DNA of 64,000 nucleotides, from assembly GCF_918741285.1 (NCBI RefSeq), contig NZ_CAKKNC010000003.1, positions 124,001 through 188,000 on the forward strand, in the 5' to 3' direction. A model generated the notes under the pieces. It did not search any database. It saw only the letters and a program-made list of their open reading frames with translations, and was not told where the DNA came from. The position numbers and the translations under genes were made by a program. Source of the stretch: Sphingobium sp. CECT 9361. GTDB lineage: Bacteria > Pseudomonadota > Alphaproteobacteria > Sphingomonadales > Sphingomonadaceae. Shown here one piece after another: positions 16,605-25,917 of the stretch (position 1 is its first letter; every line of letters starts with the position of its first letter).

Positions 16605-18716
16605 ATGAACGGACGAAACAGGCGCGATTTCTTGCGTTTCGCTGGCGCAGGATCGGCGATGGCTATGCTGTCAGGCGCTTTGCTCGACCGCGCGCTTGCC
16701 ATTGCCCCAGCGCGCCGTACCGGATCGATCATGGATGTCCAGCACATCGTCGTCCACATGCAGGAGAACCGGTCTTTCGATCATTATTTCGGCATGTTGA
16801 ACGGCGTGCGTGGCTTCGGTGATCCGCGACCGCTCCGCTTGCCTGGCGGGCGCAGTGTCTGGTCGCAGCCTTCGGGCCAGCATTCGGACGGCTATGTCAT
16901 GCCCTTTCACGGCGATTCGAAGACGACGCAGTCCTTCCTGGTCGACGGCGCCGACCAGTCGCATATCGAGAATGTGCATGTTTTCAATCGCGGTATCTAT
17001 GACCGCTGGGGCCACAGCGGCGATCTGCACAAGCGGATGCTGCACTACGGCCCCGGCGACCTGCCCTTCTATTATGCCCTCGCCGACGCCTTCACCGTCT
17101 GCGATGCCTATCATTGCTCGACCATGACCCAGACTTACCCAAACCGCTTGCATCTGTTCACCGGGTGCAACGGCGGCGGCGGTGTCGGCGGCGATCCGCA
17201 GATGCACAATTATGGCGAGGATGAGACACCGAGCGCCGACATGGCGACGGACAAGCCCATCGATCCCAAGGCCTATAATTGGACCACCTATGCCGAAAGG
17301 CTGCAAGCGGCGGGCATCGCATGGAAGGTTTATCAGGAATATGACAATTTCGGTGACAATTTGCTGTCGGTCTTTCCGCCGTTCCGGCCGTGCGCGGAGG
17401 ACAGCGAACTTTATCGCCGCGGTCGGTCCTGGGTCAGCGAACAGGCACAGGGCAAGGACCGCACCCGGTCGGACGGCGAACAGCTCGTCGCCGCCTTCCG
17501 CCGCGACATAGAGAGCGGACAACTGCCGCAGATCAGTTGGATCGTGACTGCCGCCGACCTGTCCGAACATCCCACAGCCGAACCGTCGAAGGGCGAGCAT
17601 GTAACCGCAAAGCTGATCGAGGCGCTGGTCGACAATCCAGACGTTTTCGCGAAAACCGTTTTCATCCTCAATTACGACGAGTCCGGAGGCTTTTACGATC
17701 ATGTGCCGCCGCCCGTGCCGCCAGTCGGCACCTATCGCGGTAAGAGCACAGTGCCCATCGATGGCGAGGCCAAGGACTATCGTGGATCGGGCGAGGCGGG
17801 GGACGAACAGCACCCGATCGGCCTTGGCATCCGGGTGCCAGCCGTTATCGTCTCGCCGTGGAGCCGAGGCGGTCAGGTCTGCTCGGAGTTGTTCGACCAC
17901 ACGTCGGTCCTGCAGTTCATGGAAAAACGCTTCGGAGTGCGCGAGCCAAACATCAGCGCTTGGCGCCGGTCGGTCTGCGGCGACCTAACGTCCGCCTTCG
18001 ACTTCACAGGCGCGCAAGCGATGCCGGCACGTTCACTGCCCGGCACGGACGATTTCCGCGAGCGTGTTGCCCGGTCGGCGGCCGGAACGGTTAATGCGAT
18101 TCCCGCCCAACAGGTGCCGACAATGCAGATGTCCGGCCAGCGTGCGCACCGGCCGTTGCCCTATCGGACCGCTGCCGACAGTCGGATCGACGCCGATGGA
18201 AGCATGATTATTGCGATGGCCAATAACGGCAAGACCGGCGCTGTCCTGACGGTCCACGACAATCGCGGCAAAGAGGAGCCGCGTCACTATACGATCGGTG
18301 CGGGAGAGCGGATCGAGGATCTCTGGAAAGTGGACGCACTCGACCTGACATTGCATGGTCCCAATGGCTTCTGGCGGCGATTCGCGGGCGGTGGCAGGGA
18401 TCGCGAGGTGCGCTTGCTCGACCGCCCGGAGCTGGACGCTGTCGAACTTCAACTCGAAAATCGCGGCACGGTGCCGCTGACCTTCACAATTGCACTTGCC
18501 GACTCTTATCTCGCCCAGGCCGCGCGGATGCGCAAGGTCACGGTTGCGCCCGGCAAGACCGTGGGCGACCTCTGGCGCCTGTCGAAAAGCGACAATTGGT
18601 ATGATCTGTCGGTGACGCTTGGATCGGACGATGCGGCGCTCTGGCACTATGCAGGAAAGGTCGAAAATGGCCGCCCGGGCCGCACCGACCCCGCGATTGG
18701 CGTAATGCGGGTCTGA
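16605..18716 (+). CDS. Phosphocholine-specific (non-haemolytic) phospholipase C, Tat-exported
   Basis: A 703-residue enzyme of the acid-phosphatase/PlcN superfamily that hydrolyses phosphatidylcholine-type lipids outside the cytoplasm. The twin-arginine signal NRRDFLRF is at residues 5-12, followed by a hydrophobic helix and ALA cleavage. Catalytic-domain motifs include MQENRSFDHYFG (about residues 52-63), the His-rich NRGIYDRWGHSGDLHKRM, and FDHTSVLQFMEKRFG. Two DUF756-like C-terminal repeats follow after about residue 520. The start at 16605 has aaggaagc upstream and gives an intact Tat signal. Operator 2 lies in its promoter. It is convergent with a paralogue at 18787. Confidence 0.9.
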   Translation: MNGRNRRDFLRFAGAGSAMAMLSGALLDRALAIAPARRTGSIMDVQHIVVHMQENRSFDHYFGMLNGVRGFGDPRPLRLPGGRSVWSQPSGQHSDGYVMPFHGDSKTTQSFLVDGADQSHIENVHVFNRGIYDRWGHSGDLHKRMLHYGPGDLPFYYALADAFTVCDAYHCSTMTQTYPNRLHLFTGCNGGGGVGGDPQMHNYGEDETPSADMATDKPIDPKAYNWTTYAERLQAAGIAWKVYQEYDNFGDNLLSVFPPFRPCAEDSELYRRGRSWVSEQAQGKDRTRSDGEQLVAAFRRDIESGQLPQISWIVTAADLSEHPTAEPSKGEHVTAKLIEALVDNPDVFAKTVFILNYDESGGFYDHVPPPVPPVGTYRGKSTVPIDGEAKDYRGSGEAGDEQHPIGLGIRVPAVIVSPWSRGGQVCSELFDHTSVLQFMEKRFGVREPNISAWRRSVCGDLTSAFDFTGAQAMPARSLPGTDDFRERVARSAAGTVNAIPAQQVPTMQMSGQRAHRPLPYRTAADSRIDADGSMIIAMANNGKTGAVLTVHDNRGKEEPRHYTIGAGERIEDLWKVDALDLTLHGPNGFWRRFAGGGRDREVRLLDRPELDAVELQLENRGTVPLTFTIALADSYLAQAARMRKVTVAPGKTVGDLWRLSKSDNWYDLSVTLGSDDAALWHYAGKVENGRPGRTDPAIGVMRV

Positions 18717-18786
18717 TCAGTACCGCCTTTGCGCTTCCGCCTACCAAGATTGTCGTCCGCCGCATATCGCGTGGATTCTGGACGGA

Positions 18787-20868
18787 CTAGGTCAACTGCA
18801 AGGGACCGGCTCCACCGGCCACAGGGTCCGAATAGGACGCCGTTCCGTCCTCGACATGACCTGCGAGCCGTAAGCTCTGACCGGCGGCTGCGAACTGCCG
18901 GTCGTACCAGCCGTGACTATCCTTGAGGCTCACGGGAATGGCGCGCGTTTCTCCGCCCCCCAATGTGATCGTACTGGCCGCTGCACCATAGGCCCTATCC
19001 GTCATGACGATGGACTGGGGGTCGGATGTCAGATTGTGAAGGCTGAGCGAGGCGCCATCCATGCTGGCGGAGAAGATGTCGCTGCGCCCGGTCAGGCGCC
19101 GATGGAAGCCATTGGGGCCGAGGATGAAGAAATCCACCGCTTCGTCTGTGTCGGGGAGCTGATGGGTCAGTTCCCGCCCGGCACCCACTGTATAGCGCGC
19201 GGGATCCGCGTCGAGCCTGTCCACGTCATAGACATGGAAGACCGCAGCGCGCTCGACCGAATGGTTGGCGAAGATCAAAGCGCGGCTGGCACCTTCTTTC
19301 CGTAGGCGGGCGTCGAGAACATAGGGAGTTGCCCGCCGCCGTCGCAAGCCGACTTCCTGCACGGGAGCGAGCGCTTCGTCTGGGAGCGGCGGCTGTATTT
19401 CCTTCAACCCTGCCGCGCGTTCAGACAGTGCCGCCGTGGCAGGCAGCGCCGCGATGAAATCGCGCGTATCCGGTGCGTGGAAATCGAAGCAGGAAGTAAG
19501 ATCGCCGCACACAGCGCGTCGCCAGGCACTGATGTTGGGTTCATGGACTCCAAAGCGTGCTTCGAGGAAGCGCAGGACGCTGGTATGGTCGAAGACTTCG
19601 GAAGCGACGTGCCCCCCCTTGCTCCACGGCGACACGACATAAAGCGGCACACGAGGACCAAGACCATAGGGCCGGTTCAGATAGGCCGCGTCTTCGGCTC
19701 CCTGTGAATGAGTGTGATATTCATCGTCAGCCGGAACTGTCGTTGCGCCAATGGTTCGGCCGGATGTGCGGGCGGGGGGCGCGGGGGGCGGCACATGGTC
19801 AAACAGGCCGTCATTCTCGTCGAAATTGATAAGGAGCACCGTACGTGCCCAGACCTCCGGATTAGCGGTGAGCGCATCCAGCACCTGGGCCGTATAATCG
19901 CCCCCCTGAAGCGGCGTGGAAACGCTTGGATGTTCCGACAACGCAGTCGGTCCGACGATCCAGGAGACTTCCGGCAGACGCTTGGCCAGCACATCCTGCT
20001 TCAGATCAGCCAGCGTTCGGGTGGCGATCGTCCGGCGCGCAAGGAGCGCCGCAGCCGCATCGGAGGATCCTTTGGCCTTGCGGTAGGTCTGGAAGCCGAC
20101 CAGCGAATTGTCGCCGAAATTGTCGGCCATGTCCTGATAGATCTGGAAGCCGATCCCGGCGGCCATCAGTCGTTCGGGATAGGTCGTCCACAGATAGCCG
20201 CCATGATGCAGCGGATCAGACTTCAGATCGTCATAGCCATTGTCGATCGCGGGGCCGTTGCCCCTGGCCTGCGGATCATGCGTGCCCGTCCATATATAGA
20301 GACGGTTGGGATTGGTGCACAGATGCAGGGCGCAATGATAGGCGTCGCACAAGGTGAAGGCTTCGGCCAGGGCATATTGAAACGGTATGTCCTGCCGCGT
20401 GAAATGCGCCATTGCGTGATTGTGCTTGGAATGCGGCCATGCGCCCATCCGGCCATTGTCCCAGGCCGCCTGACTGTCGGTGAAACCATGCGGCGTACCC
20501 AGAGGGCGATAGAGACGAAAATCAGTCGTTGTATCGAGCCGGAACGGTGCGATCAGCGGGGGGGTAGCCCCGGGATGCTCGTTCGGTTGCAGCAGGACGG
20601 TGCGGCGCGGCGCGGATGGCAGGGGCGGAGCAGGGATGGCGAAGCGGTCGCCATAGCCCCGCACCCCGCGCATCGTGCCGAAATAATGATCGAAGGAGCG
20701 GTTCTCCTGCGTAAGGATCACCAAATGATCGACATCGTGCAATGTTCCCGTCCGACGGTCGGCAGGGATCTCCAACGCGCGGGCTATGGCAGGGGTTAAA
20801 GCCGCAGCCGCCCCCGCGCTCGCCATCATAGTACGAATGAAACTCCGGCGATCCTGAACCGTCACCAT
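18787..20868 (-). CDS. Second phosphocholine-specific phospholipase C paralogue, Tat-exported
   Basis: A 693-residue paralogue of the upstream PLC with the Tat motif DRRSFIRTM and a hydrophobic segment ending ALTPAIARALE. Shared motifs are LTQENRSFDHYFG, the HTSVLRFLEARFGVHEPNISAWRR block and a C-terminal repeat region (QLPDTDEAVDFFILGPNGFHRR). Differences around the active site and in the length of loops suggest a different head-group or acyl preference (inference). I use the ATG at 20868, preceded by aggacgga, rather than the upstream in-frame ATG at 20904. Operator 3 controls its promoter together with the divergent fusion gene. Confidence 0.88.
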   Translation of the reverse strand: MVTVQDRRSFIRTMMASAGAAAALTPAIARALEIPADRRTGTLHDVDHLVILTQENRSFDHYFGTMRGVRGYGDRFAIPAPPLPSAPRRTVLLQPNEHPGATPPLIAPFRLDTTTDFRLYRPLGTPHGFTDSQAAWDNGRMGAWPHSKHNHAMAHFTRQDIPFQYALAEAFTLCDAYHCALHLCTNPNRLYIWTGTHDPQARGNGPAIDNGYDDLKSDPLHHGGYLWTTYPERLMAAGIGFQIYQDMADNFGDNSLVGFQTYRKAKGSSDAAAALLARRTIATRTLADLKQDVLAKRLPEVSWIVGPTALSEHPSVSTPLQGGDYTAQVLDALTANPEVWARTVLLINFDENDGLFDHVPPPAPPARTSGRTIGATTVPADDEYHTHSQGAEDAAYLNRPYGLGPRVPLYVVSPWSKGGHVASEVFDHTSVLRFLEARFGVHEPNISAWRRAVCGDLTSCFDFHAPDTRDFIAALPATAALSERAAGLKEIQPPLPDEALAPVQEVGLRRRRATPYVLDARLRKEGASRALIFANHSVERAAVFHVYDVDRLDADPARYTVGAGRELTHQLPDTDEAVDFFILGPNGFHRRLTGRSDIFSASMDGASLSLHNLTSDPQSIVMTDRAYGAAASTITLGGGETRAIPVSLKDSHGWYDRQFAAAGQSLRLAGHVEDGTASYSDPVAGGAGPLQLT

Positions 20869-20922
20869 TTCCGTCCTCACTTCTTCGCCAATATGGTCCG
20901 TCATCTCTTCGTCTCACATTTG

Positions 20923-20934
20923 TGGTCTAGACCA
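20923..20934. promoter_or_regulatory. PhnF-like operator TGGTCTAGACCA (site 3)
   Basis: A perfect 12-bp palindrome of the TGGT-N4-ACCA type. It lies between the divergent PLC paralogue (start 20868, minus) and the PLC/phosphatase fusion (start 20968, plus), placing both under the GntR/UTRA repressor. Confidence 0.8.
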
Positions 20935-20967
20935 TTGGTATGGCGGTTACGTTACGAGGAACCAAAG

Positions 20968-22842
20968 ATGTGGAAGACAGTAACGGCGATTCTAGCTGGC
21001 GGTATTCTGTGTAACAGCGCGGATGCTACGCCGCCCCAATGTAATCTTTCCGCTGTCGATGCGGCGCACGTCGGCACCGATTGTCAACGCGCCTGGATGG
21101 ACAGGAACCTGAAGCTCAACGATGTCGTGACCGTCGGCACGCACAACAGCTACAAGACCGCAATTCCTGAAAAGCTTCTGACTATGATCCGCACGGCCAG
21201 CGCAGAGCGCGCCGACGAGATCGACTATCGGCATCGTCCGCTGTCGGAACAGTTGGACGCAGGCGTTCGTCAGCTTGAGATCGATGTCTACCGCGATCCC
21301 GAGGGAGGGCGCTATCTCTATCCCGCTGGACTGCGAGCGGTTGGCGCAACGCTCGATCCAGCACGGCGTGCGGCGCTGACGGAGCCGGGCTTAAAGGTTA
21401 TGCACATTCAGGATATTGATGTCCTCGGCGCCTGCGTGACCTTCCGGGCTTGCCTCGGCATCGTCCGGCGCTGGTCGCTGGCCCATCGCGACCATGCGCC
21501 CATCCTGTTGATGGTCAACGCCAAGACCGATCGATCGCCGTTCCCTGACGGCGTGGACGCCTTACCTTTTGATGCCGCCGCCTTCGATGCGCTGGATCAG
21601 GAAGTGCGCGCGGTGTTTCCGCCCCAGGCGCTGATTACGCCCGACGATGTGCAAGGTCGCTATCCCACTCTGCGAGACGCGGTGCTCCATGACGCCTGGC
21701 CGACCCTTGGACAAGCGCGTGGAAAAGTGCTCTTCGCCCTCGACGAGGACCCGGCCAAGGTCGCCGTCTATCGCGGCAACCGGCAGTCACTGGAAGGCCG
21801 GGTATTCTTTGTGAATACCGACGAGAGTTCGCCTGCGGCCGCGTATCTGACCCTTAACGACCCCATCGCGGAGGCGGAGCATATTCGAAAGGCAGTTGCG
21901 GCCGGCTTCATCGTTCGCACCCGCGCTGATTCGGGCACAGTCGAAGCGCGCGGTAATGACACCATACGGCGCGATGCGGCGCTCGCGTCCGGAGCACAAT
22001 TCGTCTCGACGGATTACATTTGGCCAGAGCCCCGGCTTAAGAACGGCTATCACGTGCGCTTGCCCGACGGGGCTGCGATGCTGTGCAATCCGGTGCGGGC
22101 AGCCCGTCGATGTGCCGGCACAGCGGTCGAGACGCCGAGACGGACGGATACTTCCTATCTTTCGGCGGAAAACATACCTGACAGCATCCGCATACTGCCA
22201 CCGCCGCCAGCAGCGGCTAGTCCAAGGGCCCAACTGGACCATGATGTGTTCATGGAGACTCGCGCATTGCGGGGTTCGCCGCGTTGGGAGGTTGCGACAT
22301 CGGACGTCGACACAGGACCCTTCGAGCATTTTTCCTGCGCACTAGGAGCCAAACTGACCGCCCAATCGGCTCCCGCATTGGCGCGTCTCTTGGACCGGGC
22401 CGGTACCGCCGGACTAGTCGACCCGGTTAAGCAATATTATCGCACAGCACGCCCCTATATTGGCTCGATGGCGCCAATCTGTCAGGCCAAAACCGCAAGC
22501 CTCGCCGCCAATGGCGATTATCCGTCGGGCCACACTGCGAATGGTTGGATGGAGGCGCTAATTCTTGCCGAACTCGTGCCCGACCGGGCGGCCGAGATTT
22601 TAGCGCGCGGACGTGCCTTCGGCGAAAGCCGCATCATTTGTGGCGCGCATAGCCTTAGCGCGGTCCAGGCAGGTTGGCTGGCAGGTGCCGCTGCTACCGC
22701 GGTCCTGCATGGTTCAGCAGCGTTTCGCGCCGATATGGAGGCGACGCGCGAAGAGGTGGCGAAGATACGCGAGCATGCGCCTCCCCCAGACCCCACGGTA
22801 TGTCGCGCGCAGACCGAGGCGCTAGCAAAAGCGGCTTACTGA
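20968..22842 (+). CDS. Exported PI-PLC-like / class A acid phosphatase fusion protein
   Basis: A 624-residue two-domain protein with a signal peptide (residues 1-20). The N-terminal half resembles Ca-dependent phosphoinositide-type phospholipase C: catalytic H59 in GTHNSYK, the RQLEIDVYRD strand, and a second His in KVMHIQDID. The C-terminal half (from about residue 440) is a PAP2/class A nonspecific acid phosphatase with all three signatures, K488-x6-R495-P496, P519-S-G-H522-T and S554-R555-x5-H561. The start at 20968 has gagga upstream. One chain could cleave a lipid head group and then remove phosphate from it. It sits behind operator 3. Alternatively the N-domain may act on another phosphodiester. 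Confidence 0.85.
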   Translation: MWKTVTAILAGGILCNSADATPPQCNLSAVDAAHVGTDCQRAWMDRNLKLNDVVTVGTHNSYKTAIPEKLLTMIRTASAERADEIDYRHRPLSEQLDAGVRQLEIDVYRDPEGGRYLYPAGLRAVGATLDPARRAALTEPGLKVMHIQDIDVLGACVTFRACLGIVRRWSLAHRDHAPILLMVNAKTDRSPFPDGVDALPFDAAAFDALDQEVRAVFPPQALITPDDVQGRYPTLRDAVLHDAWPTLGQARGKVLFALDEDPAKVAVYRGNRQSLEGRVFFVNTDESSPAAAYLTLNDPIAEAEHIRKAVAAGFIVRTRADSGTVEARGNDTIRRDAALASGAQFVSTDYIWPEPRLKNGYHVRLPDGAAMLCNPVRAARRCAGTAVETPRRTDTSYLSAENIPDSIRILPPPPAAASPRAQLDHDVFMETRALRGSPRWEVATSDVDTGPFEHFSCALGAKLTAQSAPALARLLDRAGTAGLVDPVKQYYRTARPYIGSMAPICQAKTASLAANGDYPSGHTANGWMEALILAELVPDRAAEILARGRAFGESRIICGAHSLSAVQAGWLAGAAATAVLHGSAAFRADMEATREEVAKIREHAPPPDPTVCRAQTEALAKAAY

Positions 22843-22850
22843 CTGTATTT

Positions 22851-22862
22851 TGGTATAGTCCA
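22851..22862. promoter_or_regulatory. PhnF-like operator TGGTATAGTCCA (site 4)
   Basis: Located 9 bp after the fusion gene stop and about 180 bp before the TonB receptor start. It contains the -10-like hexamer TATAGT reading toward the receptor. Confidence 0.75.
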
Positions 22863-23010
22863 GTTATTTGAGCCGCCCCAAGCTCTACGATCCTCGCCGA
22901 TTTCCCAGTAGCATGCGGTGAAGAATTCGTAAATTTAGCTGCCTACTATGTTTTATCTGGGTTCTACGATCACTGTCACGGAGATGTCTTGCCAACCTGC
23001 TTTAGGCTTC

Positions 23011-23022
23011 TGGTCCATACCA
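23011..23022. promoter_or_regulatory. PhnF-like operator TGGTCCATACCA (site 5)
   Basis: A TGGT-N4-ACCA match placed 18 bp before the receptor start codon and 148 bp downstream of site 4. Two sites in one promoter region would allow co-operative or looped repression. Confidence 0.7.
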
Positions 23023-23040
23023 ATTATGCGGGGGCATTTT

Positions 23041-25851
23041 ATGACGACCCATTGTTTCGTTCCGGCCAAGTACCGAAATCTTAAAAGCTTTTTGCTGGCC
23101 ACTGTCGCGGTCATCACTGTCGCCAATCCACGACTCGCTCTCGCGCAAGTGGCCAGCGATGGTTCGACTTCGGAGATCGTCGTTACCGGCTATCGGGAGT
23201 CGCTGAGCAAAGCGCGCGACATCAAGAAAGAAGCTACAATTCAGAAGGACGTGATCGTCGCCGAAGACATGGCGAAGTTCCCCGAACTCAATTTGGCTGA
23301 ATCGCTACAGCGCATCGCAGGTGTCCAGATCACAAGAGAAGCGGGCGAAGGTCGTCGCATATCACTGCGCGGCCTCGGCCCGGATTTCGCGCGCGTTCAG
23401 CTCAACGGCATGGAAGTGCTGGGCAATGTCGACTCCGCGCAGGATAGCCGCGGCCAGCGCACCCGCGACCGTGCGTTCGACTTCAATATCTTCGCCTCGG
23501 AACTGTTCTCGCGCGTTGAAGTGGAAAAGACGTTCCAGGCGGCGCAGAAGGAAGGCGGCATGGCCGGCACGGTCGGTCTGTTCACCGGCAAGCCATTTGA
23601 TTACGCATCTGGTACCAAGGGCGCCCTGGTAGGCAAGCTCGGCACGAACGAGTATACCAAGGATGCCCAGCCGCGCGTTGCCGCGCTTCTCAGCCATAAT
23701 TGGGACAATAAATTCGGCGTCCTGGTTTCCGTGGCCTATTCGCGCCGCAAGACCACGGAGCAGGGACATAACACCTACAACTATAGTCAATTGGGCAAGT
23801 CGGAACTTGTTAATGGGGTCCTAACTGGCGATGCTCCTGACCTGGTTAATGCTGGCCTGGATATCTCCCGCCTTTCGGCTGCGCAGCAGGCACGGTTCCT
23901 TGCGGGCGACCTCTATTTCGCCGATGGCAACCGCATTTCCTCCTGGAACGCGAAGCAGGAACGTCTGGGCGTTACCGCTGCGGTGCAGTGGCAACCTTCA
24001 GACGATGTGCTGTTCACACTGGACGGCTTGTACGGCCAACTCACCACCCATCGCAGCGAGTTGCACCTTGCCACGCGACCGATCAAAGGTTTCGGCTCCA
24101 CCGCCCTGGAAACTGCGGCTGGCAACCCTTGGCCGGCCCTGTTCAAGACTAATTCGGTCCTCAACGATTTTACCGTGGACAGCAGCAACTATGTAACCAG
24201 GACCGACGTCTCCAACACGACGTTCGGCAGCGAAAACCGCCGGTCGCTGAACAAGACCCGTTTCCGGTCGATCGAGCTGACCGGCAAGTGGGATGTGTCG
24301 GATACGCTGACCGTCGACGGGCATGTCGGCTATCAGAAATCGACTTACAAGACGCCCTATGACGACAAGTTCTACATGCGCGCCAAGGGCAACCTGATCG
24401 CCGACTATGGCATGGATGGGCGTTCGGCTTCGTTCGAATATCCGGGTACGGATCTGACCGATCCGAAAAATTACACAATGGATGATTTTTACTACCGCGC
24501 CTTCAACAATGAATCGGAGTTGAAGGAGGGCGTGCTTAACCTCCAGTATAAGATCAGCGAAGATCTCACTCTTCGGGCGGGCGGCGCTTACCACCACTTC
24601 AAACAGGATGGTCAGGATCTCTTCTATGACAGCAATGTCAACGGGACTCGGCCCAAGACGCGGGGAACATCCGTCGTCGACATTACAGACGTGTTCAAGA
24701 ACGAGTTCGGTTCGTGGCTGATCGGGAATTACGCCAAGGGCTTCGCAAAATATAACGAGTATCACCGGCTGGAGAAGAACAAGGACGGCTCAGGTTCTGC
24801 GCTTCAGGACATCGAGAATGTCTATACAACAACTGAAGAGACCGAGTCTGGTTATGTCCAGATGGATTGGGACACGCAGCTTGGCGACATGCGCTTCCGC
24901 GGCAATGTCGGTGCGCGCGGCTATCATACCAAAACGCACAGCACCGGCTGGATCCAGGGCGACAGCTATGCCTATCTGGGTACCACGGACGTGGAAGGCA
25001 GCTACTCAGGCGTACTGCCCGCAATGAACGCGGTGTTGGAGCTTACGCCAGAGATGCTGGTACGATTTGCCGCATCGCAGAATTTGAACCGTCCGGGTCT
25101 GGGCTCGATCGCAGCTGAGGGAACTGCCTTCAAGAACGACGATAATGGTGAGATCACAGTGTCGCGCGGCAATCCCAACCTCAAGCCCTACAAAGACACA
25201 ACGATCGACGTCTCTGCCGAATATTATTTTGGCAAGGTCGGCCTGCTGTCGGCAAGTGTGTTCAAAAAGTGGATCAAGAACTTCATCTCATCTGACACAC
25301 TCCACGACATTCCCTTCAGCGAAACCGGTGTCCCGTTCACCACGATCCCCGGCGCGACGGCCAATACAATCGTCACGGATTTTAATGTACCGATCAACGT
25401 GTCGGGGACGAAGAGCCTCACCGGTGTAGAAGTGGCCGCACAGGCGCAATTCTCCTTCTTGCCCGCGCCCTTCGACGGCTTGGGTGTGGTGGCGAACTTT
25501 ACCTATGTCGATGCGCCCAAGGAGATTACAGGCATTTCCAAAACTAGCTATAACGCGACGCTTTATTATGAAACCGATCGCTGGGGTCTCCGTGGCTCGC
25601 TGAGCCACCGCGCCCGCTATTACACGGGGCGGAATGACGATGTGATGAGTGCGGATACGCGCGGTTTTGAAGGGACGACCTATGTCGACGCATCGGCCTT
25701 CATAAACGTCACCAAGGAGATCCAGCTCACATTGAATGCGATCAACTTGACGAACCAGAAGGATACGCAGTTCTGGGGCCAGAACCGCTATCTTTACAAT
25801 CAGAACCAAAGCGGCACGACCTATATGGCCGGGTTTAGCTTCAAGTTCTGA
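23041..25851 (+). CDS. Large TonB-dependent receptor, phosphorus-regulon type
   Basis: A 936-residue outer-membrane receptor. Residues 1-38 form a signal peptide (cleavage after LALAQ), then a TonB-box-like EIVVTGYRESL. The plug domain carries FPELNLAESLQRIAGVQITR and SLRGLGPDFARVQLNGMEVLG, of the TIGR01782/Xanthomonas-Caulobacter receptor class. The chain ends in a beta-barrel closing GFSFKF. I start at the ATG at 23041, because the longer frame from 22948 adds 31 residues before the signal peptide and would cover operator 5. With two operators in front, it probably takes up a phosphorus compound such as a lipid head group; the ligand is not readable from sequence. Confidence 0.9.
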   Translation: MTTHCFVPAKYRNLKSFLLATVAVITVANPRLALAQVASDGSTSEIVVTGYRESLSKARDIKKEATIQKDVIVAEDMAKFPELNLAESLQRIAGVQITREAGEGRRISLRGLGPDFARVQLNGMEVLGNVDSAQDSRGQRTRDRAFDFNIFASELFSRVEVEKTFQAAQKEGGMAGTVGLFTGKPFDYASGTKGALVGKLGTNEYTKDAQPRVAALLSHNWDNKFGVLVSVAYSRRKTTEQGHNTYNYSQLGKSELVNGVLTGDAPDLVNAGLDISRLSAAQQARFLAGDLYFADGNRISSWNAKQERLGVTAAVQWQPSDDVLFTLDGLYGQLTTHRSELHLATRPIKGFGSTALETAAGNPWPALFKTNSVLNDFTVDSSNYVTRTDVSNTTFGSENRRSLNKTRFRSIELTGKWDVSDTLTVDGHVGYQKSTYKTPYDDKFYMRAKGNLIADYGMDGRSASFEYPGTDLTDPKNYTMDDFYYRAFNNESELKEGVLNLQYKISEDLTLRAGGAYHHFKQDGQDLFYDSNVNGTRPKTRGTSVVDITDVFKNEFGSWLIGNYAKGFAKYNEYHRLEKNKDGSGSALQDIENVYTTTEETESGYVQMDWDTQLGDMRFRGNVGARGYHTKTHSTGWIQGDSYAYLGTTDVEGSYSGVLPAMNAVLELTPEMLVRFAASQNLNRPGLGSIAAEGTAFKNDDNGEITVSRGNPNLKPYKDTTIDVSAEYYFGKVGLLSASVFKKWIKNFISSDTLHDIPFSETGVPFTTIPGATANTIVTDFNVPINVSGTKSLTGVEVAAQAQFSFLPAPFDGLGVVANFTYVDAPKEITGISKTSYNATLYYETDRWGLRGSLSHRARYYTGRNDDVMSADTRGFEGTTYVDASAFINVTKEIQLTLNAINLTNQKDTQFWGQNRYLYNQNQSGTTYMAGFSFKF

Positions 25852-25872
25852 GACGACCGCCTATACCACACT

Positions 25873-25902
25873 GCGCTCCCCTCCCATGAGGGGAGCGCTT
25901 TT
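25873..25902 (+). terminator. Intrinsic terminator after the receptor gene
   Basis: Perfect 10-nt arms (gcgctcccct / aggggagcgc) with a 6-nt loop, followed by TTTT. It ends 16 nt before the next start codon, so it separates the receptor transcript from the sulfotransferase operon or allows only reduced read-through. Confidence 0.85.
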
Positions 25903-25917
25903 ACATGTGACAGAGAA

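Noticed and set aside
22948..23040. 31-residue N-terminal extension of the phosphorus-regulon receptor
   Set aside because: It precedes a normal signal peptide and would cover operator 5; the ATG at 23041 is a better start.
25857..25868. CCGCCTATACCA after the receptor as a sixth PhnF-like site
   Set aside because: Only the right half (CTATACCA) matches; the left arm is absent and the position is at a gene end.
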